A model generated the notes under the pieces. That model was not told the DNA's origin, ran no database searches, and worked only from the letters and a program-made list of their open reading frames with translations. A program made the translations under genes and the position numbers. DNA of 64,000 nt from Drosophila miranda (taxonomy: Eukaryota > Arthropoda > Insecta > Diptera > Drosophilidae). The number at the start of each line of letters is the position of its first letter. Positions within the stretch are counted from its first letter, which is position 1. The DNA is taken from contig NC_046677.1 of NCBI RefSeq assembly GCF_003369915.1, positions 7,688,001 through 7,752,000 on the forward strand, read 5' to 3'. This document shows positions 46,201 to 58,596 of the stretch, in pieces.

Positions 46201-49200
46201 ACTGGCACATTCGTGGACCTAAACATACTTATATCTTCATCAAAGAACAATAATATTAATACATATGTATCTTAAGAATTATGCAGATGATTCCCAACAA
46301 TTATTGCTGTCAAAAGCCAAACAAAAACAGCCACAAAATCATTTACAATGTGCGAATAAAGAGCCATTCTAAGAAATTTATTTGTGCCCCAACACTCCAG
46401 ATACAGATACAAATACAGACCAACAGCGAGACGAACAATTGTGGGCTGTGGCAGAAAAATCTTGGAAATTGCCACACATAATTATGTAAATGAGTTTTCC
46501 CAGTGAGCTGGGCTGGGGATTTTGGTGGGCTGAGGCTGGCGATGAGGGGTGGGGCTGTAAAGACACATTTTAATTACCAAGAAAATGTAAATTAACCAAC
46601 AAGAGACAGCAAACAGACAACCAGGCAGCAGGCAGCACCCAGCAGCAAGCAGGCAGCAGTAACATGCCATCACTAACAGCAAAAGGCCATAAAAACCCAA
46701 AACCCATACGCAGTACTCCACTGTATTCGTACGTGTATGGGTGTGACATCTTTATGAGAGTGCATATGTGTGTGTATGTTGTGTGAAAGTTTGTCGCTTT
46801 TAGCAAATGGCTGCGCATCTGTGATAACTTTGCCCCAACCACAGTCCGCACCAAAAAAAAAAACCACCAGAAAAAGACTATTTTTTGAGTCGAAGATTAA
46901 GATACTCTACCGGCGAATGGTCGTTGTTTCTATGGTGAGTATGGTATGATATTTTTAAGGAATAAATGTAGCTATGGTTTCCCTGTTTCTTCATACAAAA
47001 AGTGAGATCTGTTCAAAGTTTAAGCTCAAAATTTGGAGACTACTTTCAGTATAATCCATCTCCTCTGTTGAATCAGATATATAAAGCTTTGTCCTATGAA
47101 TTTTGACAACATTTAATCATAATCGTATAACCCGCTGAAAGTGTATAAACATTTTATGATAATATAAATGAAATTTAAAGCGTATTTGGGGATGTATGGT
47201 CACGGCCCGTGCTAAGCAGCTTTAATGCAGCTGCTCCCCGTCATTCTTCCTCTGCCCTAATAATGGAATACCCCATACATATACATACGTATGTATATTA
47301 TGATGTGTGTGTGTGGGTGACACAAGCTGACATGCAGCAGCCGCCTTTACACGCCTCATTTGAACTTTGACAGTTGTTGGAAAAATGCCTAATTGTGTTT
47401 GGATTTTTTATCACTAATTTTTTCAACTTTTTTCGCCCGCTGTGTGTGGCTTAATTGAATGATTTAAGATGTGTTTTATTTACATTTGTTGTCGGTAAAT
47501 ATCCATATTTTAATTCAATATTTATTAACCAGAAAAATTTTCGGAAAAAAAACAAAATTATATTTTTTTTCCTGCCAGCAAGCTCCTTCATCAGCTACAT
47601 CCGAATAGTTTCCGCTTTTCCCCTTGAAATAATTTAAACAGTAGTACTTTCAAAACCATCCACTATTTAAACTCTTACCCGCAATAAAAAAAAAACGCCG
47701 CAACCGCTAAATAATTAAATTAAATTAGCAGCGGCAGCAATAGAGCTCAATTTAAACAATTAAATAATTTAAGCTAAAACCGTTTAAGTCATTAAATCAA
47801 TTCCCAGTAACAGGGGGAACGCGGAAAAAGCGGAAAAAAGGAAAGAGGGAAAAGGAGAGAACAACTAGTGCCAGCGAAGCACTTTTATCAGCATGAAAAT
47901 TGTAAAAATATGCAAAATAGTCGAAGTAGCGTGGTGTCGAAAAAAACTGCAGCATAGTTTGGGGAGTGCAAGGGCCAGAAGAAAGGGCAGTGACAGAGGA
48001 GCGAAAGTAAGGGGAAAACTAGAAGCGGAAAAGCCCTAACTTTGCTGGCAATTTGTTTTGCATTACATATCCAAGTACCCGGGAAATGTTGGGTAGTCTG
48101 GTGGCACCCCTTGGCGTCTGATTAATGTGTGGAAATGTTACCATATCTTGAACCGTATACTGGAAGTTACTTGATCCTTTTGGTCCACTTTCCACTCTCA
48201 GAGGGCCAGCAAATTTGCCTGTTTAAAAGGTCTAGCTGTATGGGCAAATCGAATCCCTAACGAGAGGACGGACGACGAGCATCATCGGCTGACTGGGACA
48301 AACTGCTTTTTGTACTATGTCAAAGGTTCCCCCCTTCCGGCTCTGGCTCTGGCGCAGCTGCTCGAACATCCCCTTTGCGTGTGGGTTTCGACATAACAAT
48401 AACCATTTTGGGGCACACACACACACAGAGACGGAGCTCTCTTGTGCTCCATGCCAACGCATAGATAATGTATACGCAACGTGGTACGGAATAGCAGGAT
48501 CAACAGCAGCAGTAGTAGTCATCGTCATCGTCATCTTCATCCACAGCATGTCAATCAACAACTGTGTGCAACCACTGGCCAGGGAACCAGTCAGGGTTCG
48601 CTCCTGCCACATGCAACGTGAACTCTGGGGAAGCGAGGAAATTGTATTTGTAGCCCAGGGAAACGGAATGAATAAGCACCACTCGGAGTGCTCGGGATGC
48701 TTTGCATGTGCCACCTTTAAGGCGTTCAATGAAGATTACTTGTACAGGATACATGGATTGTGGCAGGTGCTGGCCATGGAGCGTACGAAACAGACACCTG
48801 GATCTTTGAGAGTATCTAAGGCTTCGTTTCTGTCTGGTTGTTTGCGTCGTGTGACACGCATCCCCTGGCAATTGGCAGGCACACAAAAATCAATTGATAA
48901 CAGGTGGCGTTGGCACAGGAAACGACCTGTCGCCATCCTCCTGCCCTCCGCTGTGCTCCAGGAGCGAGTCAACGGCCTGGGCCGCCCTTCGAGCGGAGCA
49001 TAAAAATCGTTATGAAAACACATAAAAATTTAAAAATTCTCGAGGCCTCGCCATATCGTATTGTATTGTATTTTTGTATATTCTGGAGCGGAGCACATGC
49101 AGATGCTCGTGGATGTGGATGCCCGGGAGCAGCGTCACTTGTGTGTTGATATTAAGCTAAAAGGGCCATTAGCTATAAAAATACTTAAGAGCGAAATATG

Positions 49201-52200
49201 CGCAATGCCGCGGGGGCATTCGAGTGCCAGAAAGAGAATAATACACGGCAAAAGTCGCAGAAAGCAGAAAACAGAAACAGGAACCAGGAGCTAGACGTAA
49301 ACAGCCGTGGGAGGACGAAGGCAAAACGACTCGGCAAACTGTCACCAAAGTTGTCAACGGCAGCAGCAGGAAGATTGGATTGAGAGTGTCTGCAACAGCC
49401 ACTGGGACACGGGACCCAGACACACACAGAGACACCGAATGGGGCAGATACAGGTACAAGTAAAACGTGCATACATTTCCCATTGTCTCTGTCCGTCTGC
49501 GCCATTAACATCTTGTCTGTCGGTGCGTATTCGTAATATCTGCGGCCTGTCTCTGCTATTGCCCCCTGATATTACACGAGGGCCAAAGTGCACCTTGGGC
49601 TGGCAGTCACTCAATTTGCATACAAATGGAAAGAGTCCTCCATCCTCATATCCAATGAGTGGAGCTCTTTAGCGCTGGACAGCGATCCAGTTTGGAGAAA
49701 TTATCAATTGATGGAATCCTTCCTCTAAGGCGACATCCAAGACATTTGCTGGGACGCAGGAAAGCGCCAAAGGAATCAGAAATAAAACCACACCAAATGG
49801 ACACCAATGCATGAGTGGGTTTTTCAATGAAACTTATTTAAATATTAAATACATTTATGCAAATCTTGGGAGAGAAAAGTCCCAGCAGTCGCTCAATTGC
49901 CTTCATTTAACGACAGTCGGGATAGCCGCCAATTTCACTCGAAAAATGGCTTCTATGGCTCTGCCATTTCCCTCGAGCATTTTCCAATTAAACTTTTCGC
50001 ATTGCATTTAATAACTCCACAAATAGTTTTAAAGCCGCCTGAGATGTAATTTCCATTTTCCATTTTCAACCGTTTTGCTGTTGATGTAGGTCCTTTCTTC
50101 CTTGCATCTGTGGGTATTCTCTCTCATCCACTTGTTTGCCTTGCCCCAGTCCTTTTGTGTCTGACAGGAGTGCGGAAGCTTTTGGCTTAATGCAGCATCT
50201 GAAATTCATAGAGAAATCTCCATGGTGAGCATGCGCCTTGACGGTTGATGGCGGAAAGTCCTGCCTGGAGAGAGAGCGAGAGAGAGAGAGCAGTTCTAGG
50301 GAGTTGGACCGGCTCCAATTTATACGAGTATGTATTTTTTAGAGAACACTCGACAAAAAGTTGCCTCAGAAATTGGTTGTTTGAGGTTGTAATCTTGTGG
50401 GATTATTGAAATTGGTTTGGATTTATAATAAACATAGGTATTTGTGCCTTTAACATTATATTAGGGTTTTATTTGGTGGTGTATGGTATGGCACTATTAA
50501 TGAAATTTTCTCTATTTCATTGGCAGATAATTGTAGCTTCAAATGCACATTTCTTAAAGGGGCTCTTAGTTTCACAGTTGAATAATTTCCTTAATACTTT
50601 GAACACTTGAGCTCAAGACTCATTTCCATCAATGAAACTCCATAGACATCTATGATGAATACATCTCCAATTCTTCTCCCCTAAAATCCATTATAATACA
50701 ATTTCCAACACACAATCTCCTGCAAAACACTCTTATTCCACTCAATGGCTTTGACAGAGGGTGAAGTCTTGTGGTAAAAGCCGCCGCAAGACTGGATAAT
50801 CAATTTAATGACAATTCCGGGACATTAAATGCTCGCCCAAGGAGCAGAATCACCCACAGATGCACTCGCTCTCTATCCCATAAGAGTGGACGGCAACACG
50901 TTGTGATGTCAGCAATTAACAGAGACTAATCAGAGGCAAAACACATTTACCTGTTTTACCTGTGTGTGGCACAAATGATGCACTAATTGCCATTACCTGG
51001 CATCCACCAGAGAGAAGAAAGGACTACCAGCAGCAGAGAAGTAGTCTCTGTCCAGAGTTCAGTCATTAAAAGAGCAAACAAAGTTAATACCCGGCTAATG
51101 CCAGCAGAAGGAGTAGAAGGATTTCCAGGAAGAGAAGCATGAAGGTGGCAAAGTCGAGCAAATAACCAACAAGCGGCGCCATAATGATAAAATGGAGTGG
51201 CAGGGGGGGTCATGCCACACACAGACTCGCCATATATCTATAGATATAGATATGTCGGATATGGGAGTATATATAGCCCGACATGACTTGTGTGCAACTT
51301 ATAAAACCATTAAAAATGACAGAAATTGCATTTGTGGTGGCATTTTTACGGATAGAAGAGCAGATTTACACAGAGAGAAGCGTCACACAGAGAGTGCACG
51401 TGGGGTTATGCTATGCCCCTACTATCCCAATTGGCCCTTGTCCTGTCGTGTCCTGTTCCTGGAACTGGTGCCTGGTTCTGGTCCTGCCTCAAGGTGCTCT
51501 CAGCTATGTGACTCTGGCTGCGTGCCTCCTTCCCTCGTGTGTGTCGTGTTTGTGTCGTGTGTCTCCTTGTTATCCTGGGCATTAAATTGTTTGTACATGC
51601 AACAGACAACAGAGAAACACAGGAACAAAGGAGCTCAGGAGTGCTGGCATGGAGGAGTGGAGAAGTGGAGGAGAGGGGGCTGCCTATCAGCCTATCTGCC
51701 GGATAACAATAGCAAGAGCTTCTACAAGAGCAAGGAGGATATGGGTGACTTTCCGTAAGTCTAGTAGATAAAGCACCTTTGAGGAATGGCACAACTTTAA
51801 AGCTGATTTTAATAGAGGTTTAAGGAAGTCATCCGCTGCTTATGGCTGAATAAATATTTCCATATGTGCGTGGCAGAATATTATTTATATCTCTTGCACA
51901 GTTTAATCATTAATTTGCACAGCTTCAAAGGCAGTGAAAACTTGTTCAATTAGACACACTGCCACTGCCAATTCCACTTCCCGCACAAGCCGCCAATTAG
52001 TCGAGGTTTTTGGCTTAGCCAACACTTGAGCCCTGTCTGCCACAGGAGTCTGTATTGGCATGACAAATTATCAGCACTCCTTTGATGAAGCCACATCTCT
52101 GGCCGGAGAAAGAACATTCCTTGAGAGCCACCAGTCTGACTCCCACTCTTACAGCCACGTCCGTTCCATCCATTGCCCTCACTCAGGTGCCATAGAGGAA

Positions 52201-55200
52201 GGTGTTCTTTTCTGCTTTTAGTTGAGTTCCAGTGGAGCGTGAAATATTTTATTGCCGATATAAATCTTGTTTATGTTTGAGAAAAAGGAACGAAACGAAA
52301 CGAAACGATGGTTCGAGGACCAACTTATAGCCAAAGGGGCAAGGAAACACTTTCTGTTCTCTCGCGCTGGCTCGGGCTGATGTTTTTATCGTCAAAACCA
52401 AAACCGAAACCAAAAAATTCGATTTAACTTAATCGAATCTGAGGCCCCACAGAGTGTGATTCAATTTCTAGAGCCCTGGTAGACACACTTTTACCCAATA
52501 TGTCGCCATTGTAGCCAGACAAGTAGGTCGTTCCAGCCAGCGAGAGAGAGGGAGGGAGCGAGGGAAAGAGAGGTGGGGGCATAGGAGAACGAAAGGGCAA
52601 TTGTTGGAGAGACAGAGAAAAAAGAGATGGTAGAGGGTATATTTCGACTAAGGGATACCTCTAAGTATCTAAAAAAAAAACTATGTCTCCTTATGAGAAA
52701 TGCCAAAAGACTCCTTTTTGTATAGCGGGGAACATGTTTTCTTAATTTTGAAGGTTTATTGAAAGATGGTTAGGTATTTAGACTTTGGTTTGGAAATACT
52801 TGCCTCTTTCCATTAAATATACCCTTCAACTGCAGGACTACGACGACTACCAGGGGGTATAAAAACGTTAACAATGCAAAATTGAAAAGTAAATGTGAAA
52901 ATCGTGTTTTAAATGCCTTCAACGTCAAACTGGCTCGCTTTCTCTCTCGCTTTCTGTTTGGCTTTTCTCTGGTGGAAAACACTTTTCGACACTTTGGCAT
53001 TTATCAAGCGACTGCAGAAGGCTGACAAAACAATTTAAAATTGTTTTGCCAAGAGCCCGAGACTAATTGAAATGTTTGGCTAGGTCAAACGTATAGTACG
53101 TGTAACATACGAGTGTGTCGATAGGAGAGTGTCCTTAACAGATGGCCTCAACAGAAGGTATTTCAAATACGGAATGGCTAAGAGGTTCTTAAATTTCTTA
53201 AATTTATAGAGGGGTAGACATACCTCTGCTTCGCAACACCAAAAGGAACGTTTTGCTCTCATCTGTTAAATTAATTTTCACCACTTATGCGCTAGATTAA
53301 CCAGCGCCAAAACGCCAAGACCGACCCGACCCCCAGCTAGTGCTCTTTCGTTGCACTCATTAGGAGACGCACGACCGCATACCAGATGGCAGCAATTTCC
53401 ACTTTGTCTTTGAGGCTACAGTGAGTGCTCGATACAGCGTGCCAACAGAAGAAAAGGTTCAACATTCAATCCATTCCATATCGATTCAATGCGAATTTTC
53501 GCACGAAATACTTTAAATATTTCTCTAAAGTGCACTCTTGCGGCCATTCACTGTAGAGCTCCATAGCCGCCCTCGCTGCCTTGTCATTTGCTGCTCTCAT
53601 GAGCGTGTTAAAATTGCGTTCAAATGCAAATGTCGCGGACCCATGACCGAGCAAGAGGAAACCCAAGTCCTTCCATTACCCACAGTCGTATCCTTAACCG
53701 ACACTCCTCTTTAGCCTGGCTGCAAATGGAAAGGCTTATAAATTATCCAAGGTGTTCTTTTTTGTGGGTTGCACTGTGTGGCACTGTGGCATGGGGCAGG
53801 GGTGGACAGCCGGCGGACAGCGAACACACCGGACACTGTCAGCCCGCTCATCCTTCATTCGGGGGCCTGCATTTCGGCCCGGGTATGACAGGGGGCGTGG
53901 CTGGGAGAGTGGGAGTGGGAGACCTCCCTCTGTTGATTCTACTACTCGTCGTTGAGCTGTTGTTCTCCTTAATAGCTCCCAGCATTGACTTTTGTTTGTG
54001 TTTGTGGCTTGTCACCCAAAACACTGCTCAAGGAATACGAATACTACAAGAAGAGTTGTCCAGAGATTTGCATGACAAAGCAGAGGATCCTGCGGCTGGG
54101 ATTGGGATTGCCCCAGAGACGTTGGAAATTTAGTGGTTAAAGAAAACATTTAAAGAATGTATTCATCTGCTGTGGCGGGTGCCTGAAGAAAGGTTCTTCA
54201 TATACAAATCCCTATTTATTACAGCATTAAATATATAATTTATCTTTAGTCATCTCGTATGCGACCGCTCCTCCTCCGGCCACATCTCTGCCCCATTGAC
54301 TTTCTGCATTTCAATTAATGCTAATGTCCAAAGGCATCGTCTGCTCCGTCGTCGTCCGTCGTCGGGAAGCAGCTGCACTGCGCCTAAATGTATGCAATGA
54401 CTGCGACAATTAGCGTGATTTTCAACGGTTGATAGAACTTTGGGGAGCTACAGAATGTGGGGGATCGTGCTGCAGCGAGAGGAGAATAAGGGACAAGACG
54501 TGCTGCCATGAGGGGTAGAGTGGGAGGGAAATCGTGCTGCAGGGAAATGCAAATCAAGCAGAAATGCCGCACAGCAAACGACACAAAAACAAATCGCCAA
54601 CTGCAGCCGCCACCACCGCCGACTGCCTGGCCGCATTTTGTATTCCAGTTGCAACAAGAGCGAGAAGCCGAAGCAGCAGCAACAGCAACAGAAACAATTC
54701 CTTCGAATTCAATTTGTCTCTAGGGTGCAGCGAGGCAGCAAAGGGGCACGGGACAGGGATCAGTTTGGGGCAGGCGGAAGCGGAACTGATGGAAGCGAAA
54801 CAAGGAACTGCCGTTGACAAGTCGCTGGGGCTGTGGCACGTAAAAAGGCCCCCGGACGCGGTTCCATTGTCTTGGCGTGACACGTGTGCAACATGCAGCA
54901 TTGGACGAACGGGCAGCTTTTGTAGCTGCCACGAGTGGGCATATGTGTGGCAGGGTACAGAGAGAAAAAGCAAAGGAAAGTATAGGAAAAGCCCCCGATC
55001 AGTTGCCACTTGAAGGGGTATCCTTTTGTCTTCCCTTTTATTCAATGCTTTCCCGCACCTGTCAGTGTCGCTTACAGCGGGCCAAAAAAAAATATAAACT
55101 GATAAAAAAGAAGACTCCTGCCCTTTCCAGGTGGCAGTTTCAGCAACTTTTTCATGGCTACAACTTTTATGCGCCCGATTTGACAAGTCAAGATTGTTGT

Positions 55201-57821
55201 CCTTCTCTGCTGCTGCGGCTGCTGTCTGCCGAAGTTGGGTTGTTCCTACTTCTATTACGGCACCCACGTTCCACTTTACTCTTACAACTCTTGCCGCAAA
55301 CTGCATGTGGTTACAGAGGGACACCCCAGAGACCCTTCAAAATAGTTGGAGACCTCTTCCTAACTCTCTCTCTCTCTGTCTCTCTAGTGCAGTGCTTGTG
55401 TGTGCCAGGACATGGACAGTGGCGTGGTGCAAGACCAGATGGGGATGCAATGCGGCTAAACAGTTGAAGAAACTTTTGAGGGGAGCAGATACAACAGGAA
55501 CTCAAGGAGTTAGATGATGATTCTATCAGGAGAAACAGGGAATACCTCAGTCCCATATACACCCAATGCATCAACCCTTCTAACATTAATTTTGCTTACC
55601 TCCGCTCCTATATCCCAATTCCTTGCAGGCTCTGCGAGTGTGCCCCCCTCCCACAGCTCCTATGTGCCGGCCCCTACTTGATGCACGATGTGTGTGTGTG
55701 TGTGTGTGTGTGTAATGAGTGTGAAAAGTTCATTAAAGTTGCACGTGCGAAATTATATGAAATTTTAAGTGCTTGACTGTTGGCCGCGTGTCAGGAGCAT
55801 AGCCTTAGCTTCCTGCTAGAGCGAACGGTGACTGGAGCGAATGGAGCGACAGGATGCGGAAGTGAAAATTATTTTCCCCAGACATTTTGCGCCGTTGTTT
55901 ACGCTTAATTGCAGTCGCCGTTGCAATCATTATTTTCTCTTCCCAAATGATTTATTATTTAATTGAAAAATAAGTGTATCCTTCCGTGGGGATACCTTTC
56001 CAGAGCACGGGGAATTGGGTAAGGAATTAGCCCCATTTTAATCTCCCAATCGGTAACCCCGCAGGCCGTTTCAAATGTCACATAAATATTTATTCAAATG
56101 GTTTTCCAACTCAATGATTTCTATGTTTTTGCACCGAATCTAAAGCGAAAGTATTTAAGTGGAATTCACACCTCATTCGGGCGCTGGGTCCCGCAACCCA
56201 TTCAAATGTCAAGCGCACAATTTTGATTGATTTTTCTGCCCGAACGGTTTCAATTACAGGACTCCTATCTCTATCGCCATCCATACCCTCCAAATGAACA
56301 CGTTCCATGCCCGCCCGACTTTTACAATAACAAAAGTCATGCTGTGAAACCTCTCATTCCCCCCGCTTCTCATCCCTCATCAACCTGTTGCATTCTCGCC
56401 CCAAAAATCAACTGTGATTCCCGCTTCACTGGAGAAAACGCCAATAAAAATGGCAAAGAAGATCTCGCTTTTGGCCTCTCTGTCAGGGTCTGCCCCGAAA
56501 AAACTGTCGCTGACACTTACAAATTGGATTTTGCGACAGGAACAACAACAGAATCTGAAGGACACCCAATTATCGGTAGATGGCATAAAAAATCGCTTAA
56601 ACGAAGATCCCAGATAAATAATGTCGCATGTAAATAACAACAAATCAATTTTTAAATAGACAAAATGAACCCGAACGTACAACCAAAGACCCACAGCAGG
56701 ATCCGGGCTCTGCTAGTCCTCGTCCTCCGCCTGACAACAATGAACCCTCTTCACTAATATGGGACGTGGGATGTGTTTGTGTCTGTACAGTGCTACCTGT
56801 ACCTGTACTGTTTACAGATTGCCCAAACCTAATGAAAATACTCATAGAGTTGCTATTCCTGATCCTCGTTCTTGTAATTAGAGTGATGATCCCTCTCTTC
56901 AAAGATTTGGCAAAGCTAAAGGTAGAATGTATGTTGACTACGTCATGCCCTTTTCAATATTCTACAGATTTACTTGTAGCTTGAAACCACTGTGCTATGG
57001 GCCTCGGCACAAAAAGGGTCTTTGTCTCTGTCAGTGGCAGTGGCAGGCACTTTCACTTAGCCGATGCCGATGCCAATGGCGATGGCTTTGATAGATTCAA
57101 GTTCACAGTCGGACGCCAGGTAAGCCATCCGTCTGGCCGTCCGTCCCACGACTGGGCCTCATTCGGCGGTTGTTAGCATCTCTTTTGGGACGGAATAGGT
57201 TGGCCTGTTCATGCGGTTCATTGACATGGCCATCAGTGGGGGATAAGGCTACGGTTAAGGATGAAGGTAGGTTAGAGAGTAGCAGATTTAATTTTGATTA
57301 ATTGCGACAAATGTTATGCTAATTTGTTGGCACTTTTTTGGATGACTGCCTCGGGCTACCGCCTGCCCCTCCCCCTGCCACTCTGCTAGCCTGTCTCTCT
57401 ACTGATTTCGGATAAGCCTGTAATGTGAGACTATTAGTGGGCGGTTCGGTAAACTAATTTTCCCCAACAGCGCACACCCGTCACACATTGTGTTCGAGTG
57501 TGCGTCTGCATGGGTTGACAAGCACTAATTAATTGCAATCCATGCATAATCAGAGCATAGCAGCGAAGAGCTCTGAAGGTTTCTGCTACTACTGCTGCTG
57601 CTGCTCTTATGGCGGTTCATTGAGGCAGGCTAATTACTTCGGGGTCTGTCAATCTTGTTCAAGAGTCCAACACTTGAAAGTTGATTGGAAAATTCACTAA
57701 ATTTTAAAGGGATTTCAATAGGAATTTCCTGCATATATTATTCTCCGATTGCCAGACATAGCTATACTTCAATTTTGTGTCAAATTTTCTATAGGGAAAA
57801 CAAAATTATACGAAAAATTCA
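43213..57821. other. Gene desert
   Basis: No exon I can support on either strand across nearly 15 kb. Long frames exist (48317-49003, 51192-51758, minus 54554-55324) but have low-complexity, unlike-protein composition. Simple repeats: AGTCCT units at 43936-43962, GA runs near 50272-50290, and (TG)12 at 55689-55713. Such a stretch in Drosophila usually is a large intron or an enhancer-rich flank of a developmental or neuronal gene. Confidence 0.4.
55689..55713 (+). repeat. (TG)12 dinucleotide repeat
   Basis: Uninterrupted TG repeat of 25 bases. Confidence 0.95.
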
Positions 57822-58466
57822 ATGCAGCCATCCGCGGTGACAATTGCTGGGCTTTTCCAGCTGCTGGGAGTCTGCTTTTTCTTCAGCCCGCCCGAGGATC
57901 ACTGCTCGCCGGCCCCCACCCTGGGCAGCTGGATCTTCCTGTTGGTCATTCTGTTCTTTCTCTGGGACGTTAGCATTTATCCGCTGCGCTACATGCACAT
58001 GTCCAGCTACTGGCAACTGCTAATCGAGACTGTGATGGCGATTTTCTTCGCTGAACTGGGAGCGATCATCATTTGGTGTTCACTGGAGCGCGTGCTCTAC
58101 GGCATCACCGAAGGGTTCCTCAACATGTTGGGGTTCAACGGGTGCGAGCCCTCGGCAATACAGTACTGGCTCCTGGGTCTCATCACCACGGCGGCGAGTG
58201 GAGCGCTTCTCTGGTTCATTCTCGAGGCCACCGATGGCATGTTCTACCTGGAGTGGCACACCCGTAAGTTGAGGAGAAACCTGCGCCAGGGCTGGGCGTT
58301 GATGAGCAGCTACCTCCGCATGAGCAAGGCGGCCAGGTATCGGGCCGTCAAAGCCTGTCAATTGGCCACTCGGAAACGGTGTTCAAGAAAGCCCCGCCGT
58401 CCACAGGAAAAGGACGAGGACGAGTGCACGGAGGACGAGAGCACGGAGGAAGATGAATGTAACTGA
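57822..58466 (+). CDS. Four-pass membrane protein with charged C-terminal tail, unknown function
   Basis: An intronless frame of 214 residues starts MQPSAVTIAGLFQLLG. Four hydrophobic segments can be seen at about 6-22, 34-51, 66-87 and 115-134. A short Cys-containing loop (SPPEDHCSPAPT) follows the first, and NMLGFNGCEPSAIQ precedes the fourth. After the last segment comes an amphipathic basic region (RKLRRNLRQGWALMSSYLRM), then RKRCSRKPRRP, then an acidic repeat tail (DEDECTEDESTEEDEC). The frame is GC-rich with strong codon bias compared with its AT-rich surroundings, which supports a real gene. An AATAAA lies at 58591-58596. I do not recognise the family. It sits alone in a gene-poor region and may be nested in an intron of a larger gene. 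Confidence 0.8.
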   Translation: MQPSAVTIAGLFQLLGVCFFFSPPEDHCSPAPTLGSWIFLLVILFFLWDVSIYPLRYMHMSSYWQLLIETVMAIFFAELGAIIIWCSLERVLYGITEGFLNMLGFNGCEPSAIQYWLLGLITTAASGALLWFILEATDGMFYLEWHTRKLRRNLRQGWALMSSYLRMSKAARYRAVKACQLATRKRCSRKPRRPQEKDEDECTEDESTEEDECN

Positions 58467-58596
58467 GTTTCGTTTGGAATTTACGTTTCCGTTTCGCCAG
58501 TCGTGACTGGGTTTTCTTATGGACTAGCATTGAAAATTTCATCGTTTTTCTCCATTTCTCACGTTCCTATCCTTTTTACACGACTGTGACAATAAA

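Noticed and set aside
48317-49003. A 228-codon plus-strand frame
   Set aside because: Composition is irregular, with no domain, and a hydrophobic run made of GTC/ATC repeats; overlapping frames are open on the other strand. Fits chance in GC-richer intergenic DNA.
51192-51758. A 188-codon plus-strand frame
   Set aside because: Cys- and Ser-rich translation of low-complexity TG/CT DNA; no domain or splice context.
54554-55324. A 256-codon minus-strand frame
   Set aside because: Rich in Leu and Ala runs from CAG/CTG simple repeats, no recognisable domain, and the plus strand is also open over much of it.
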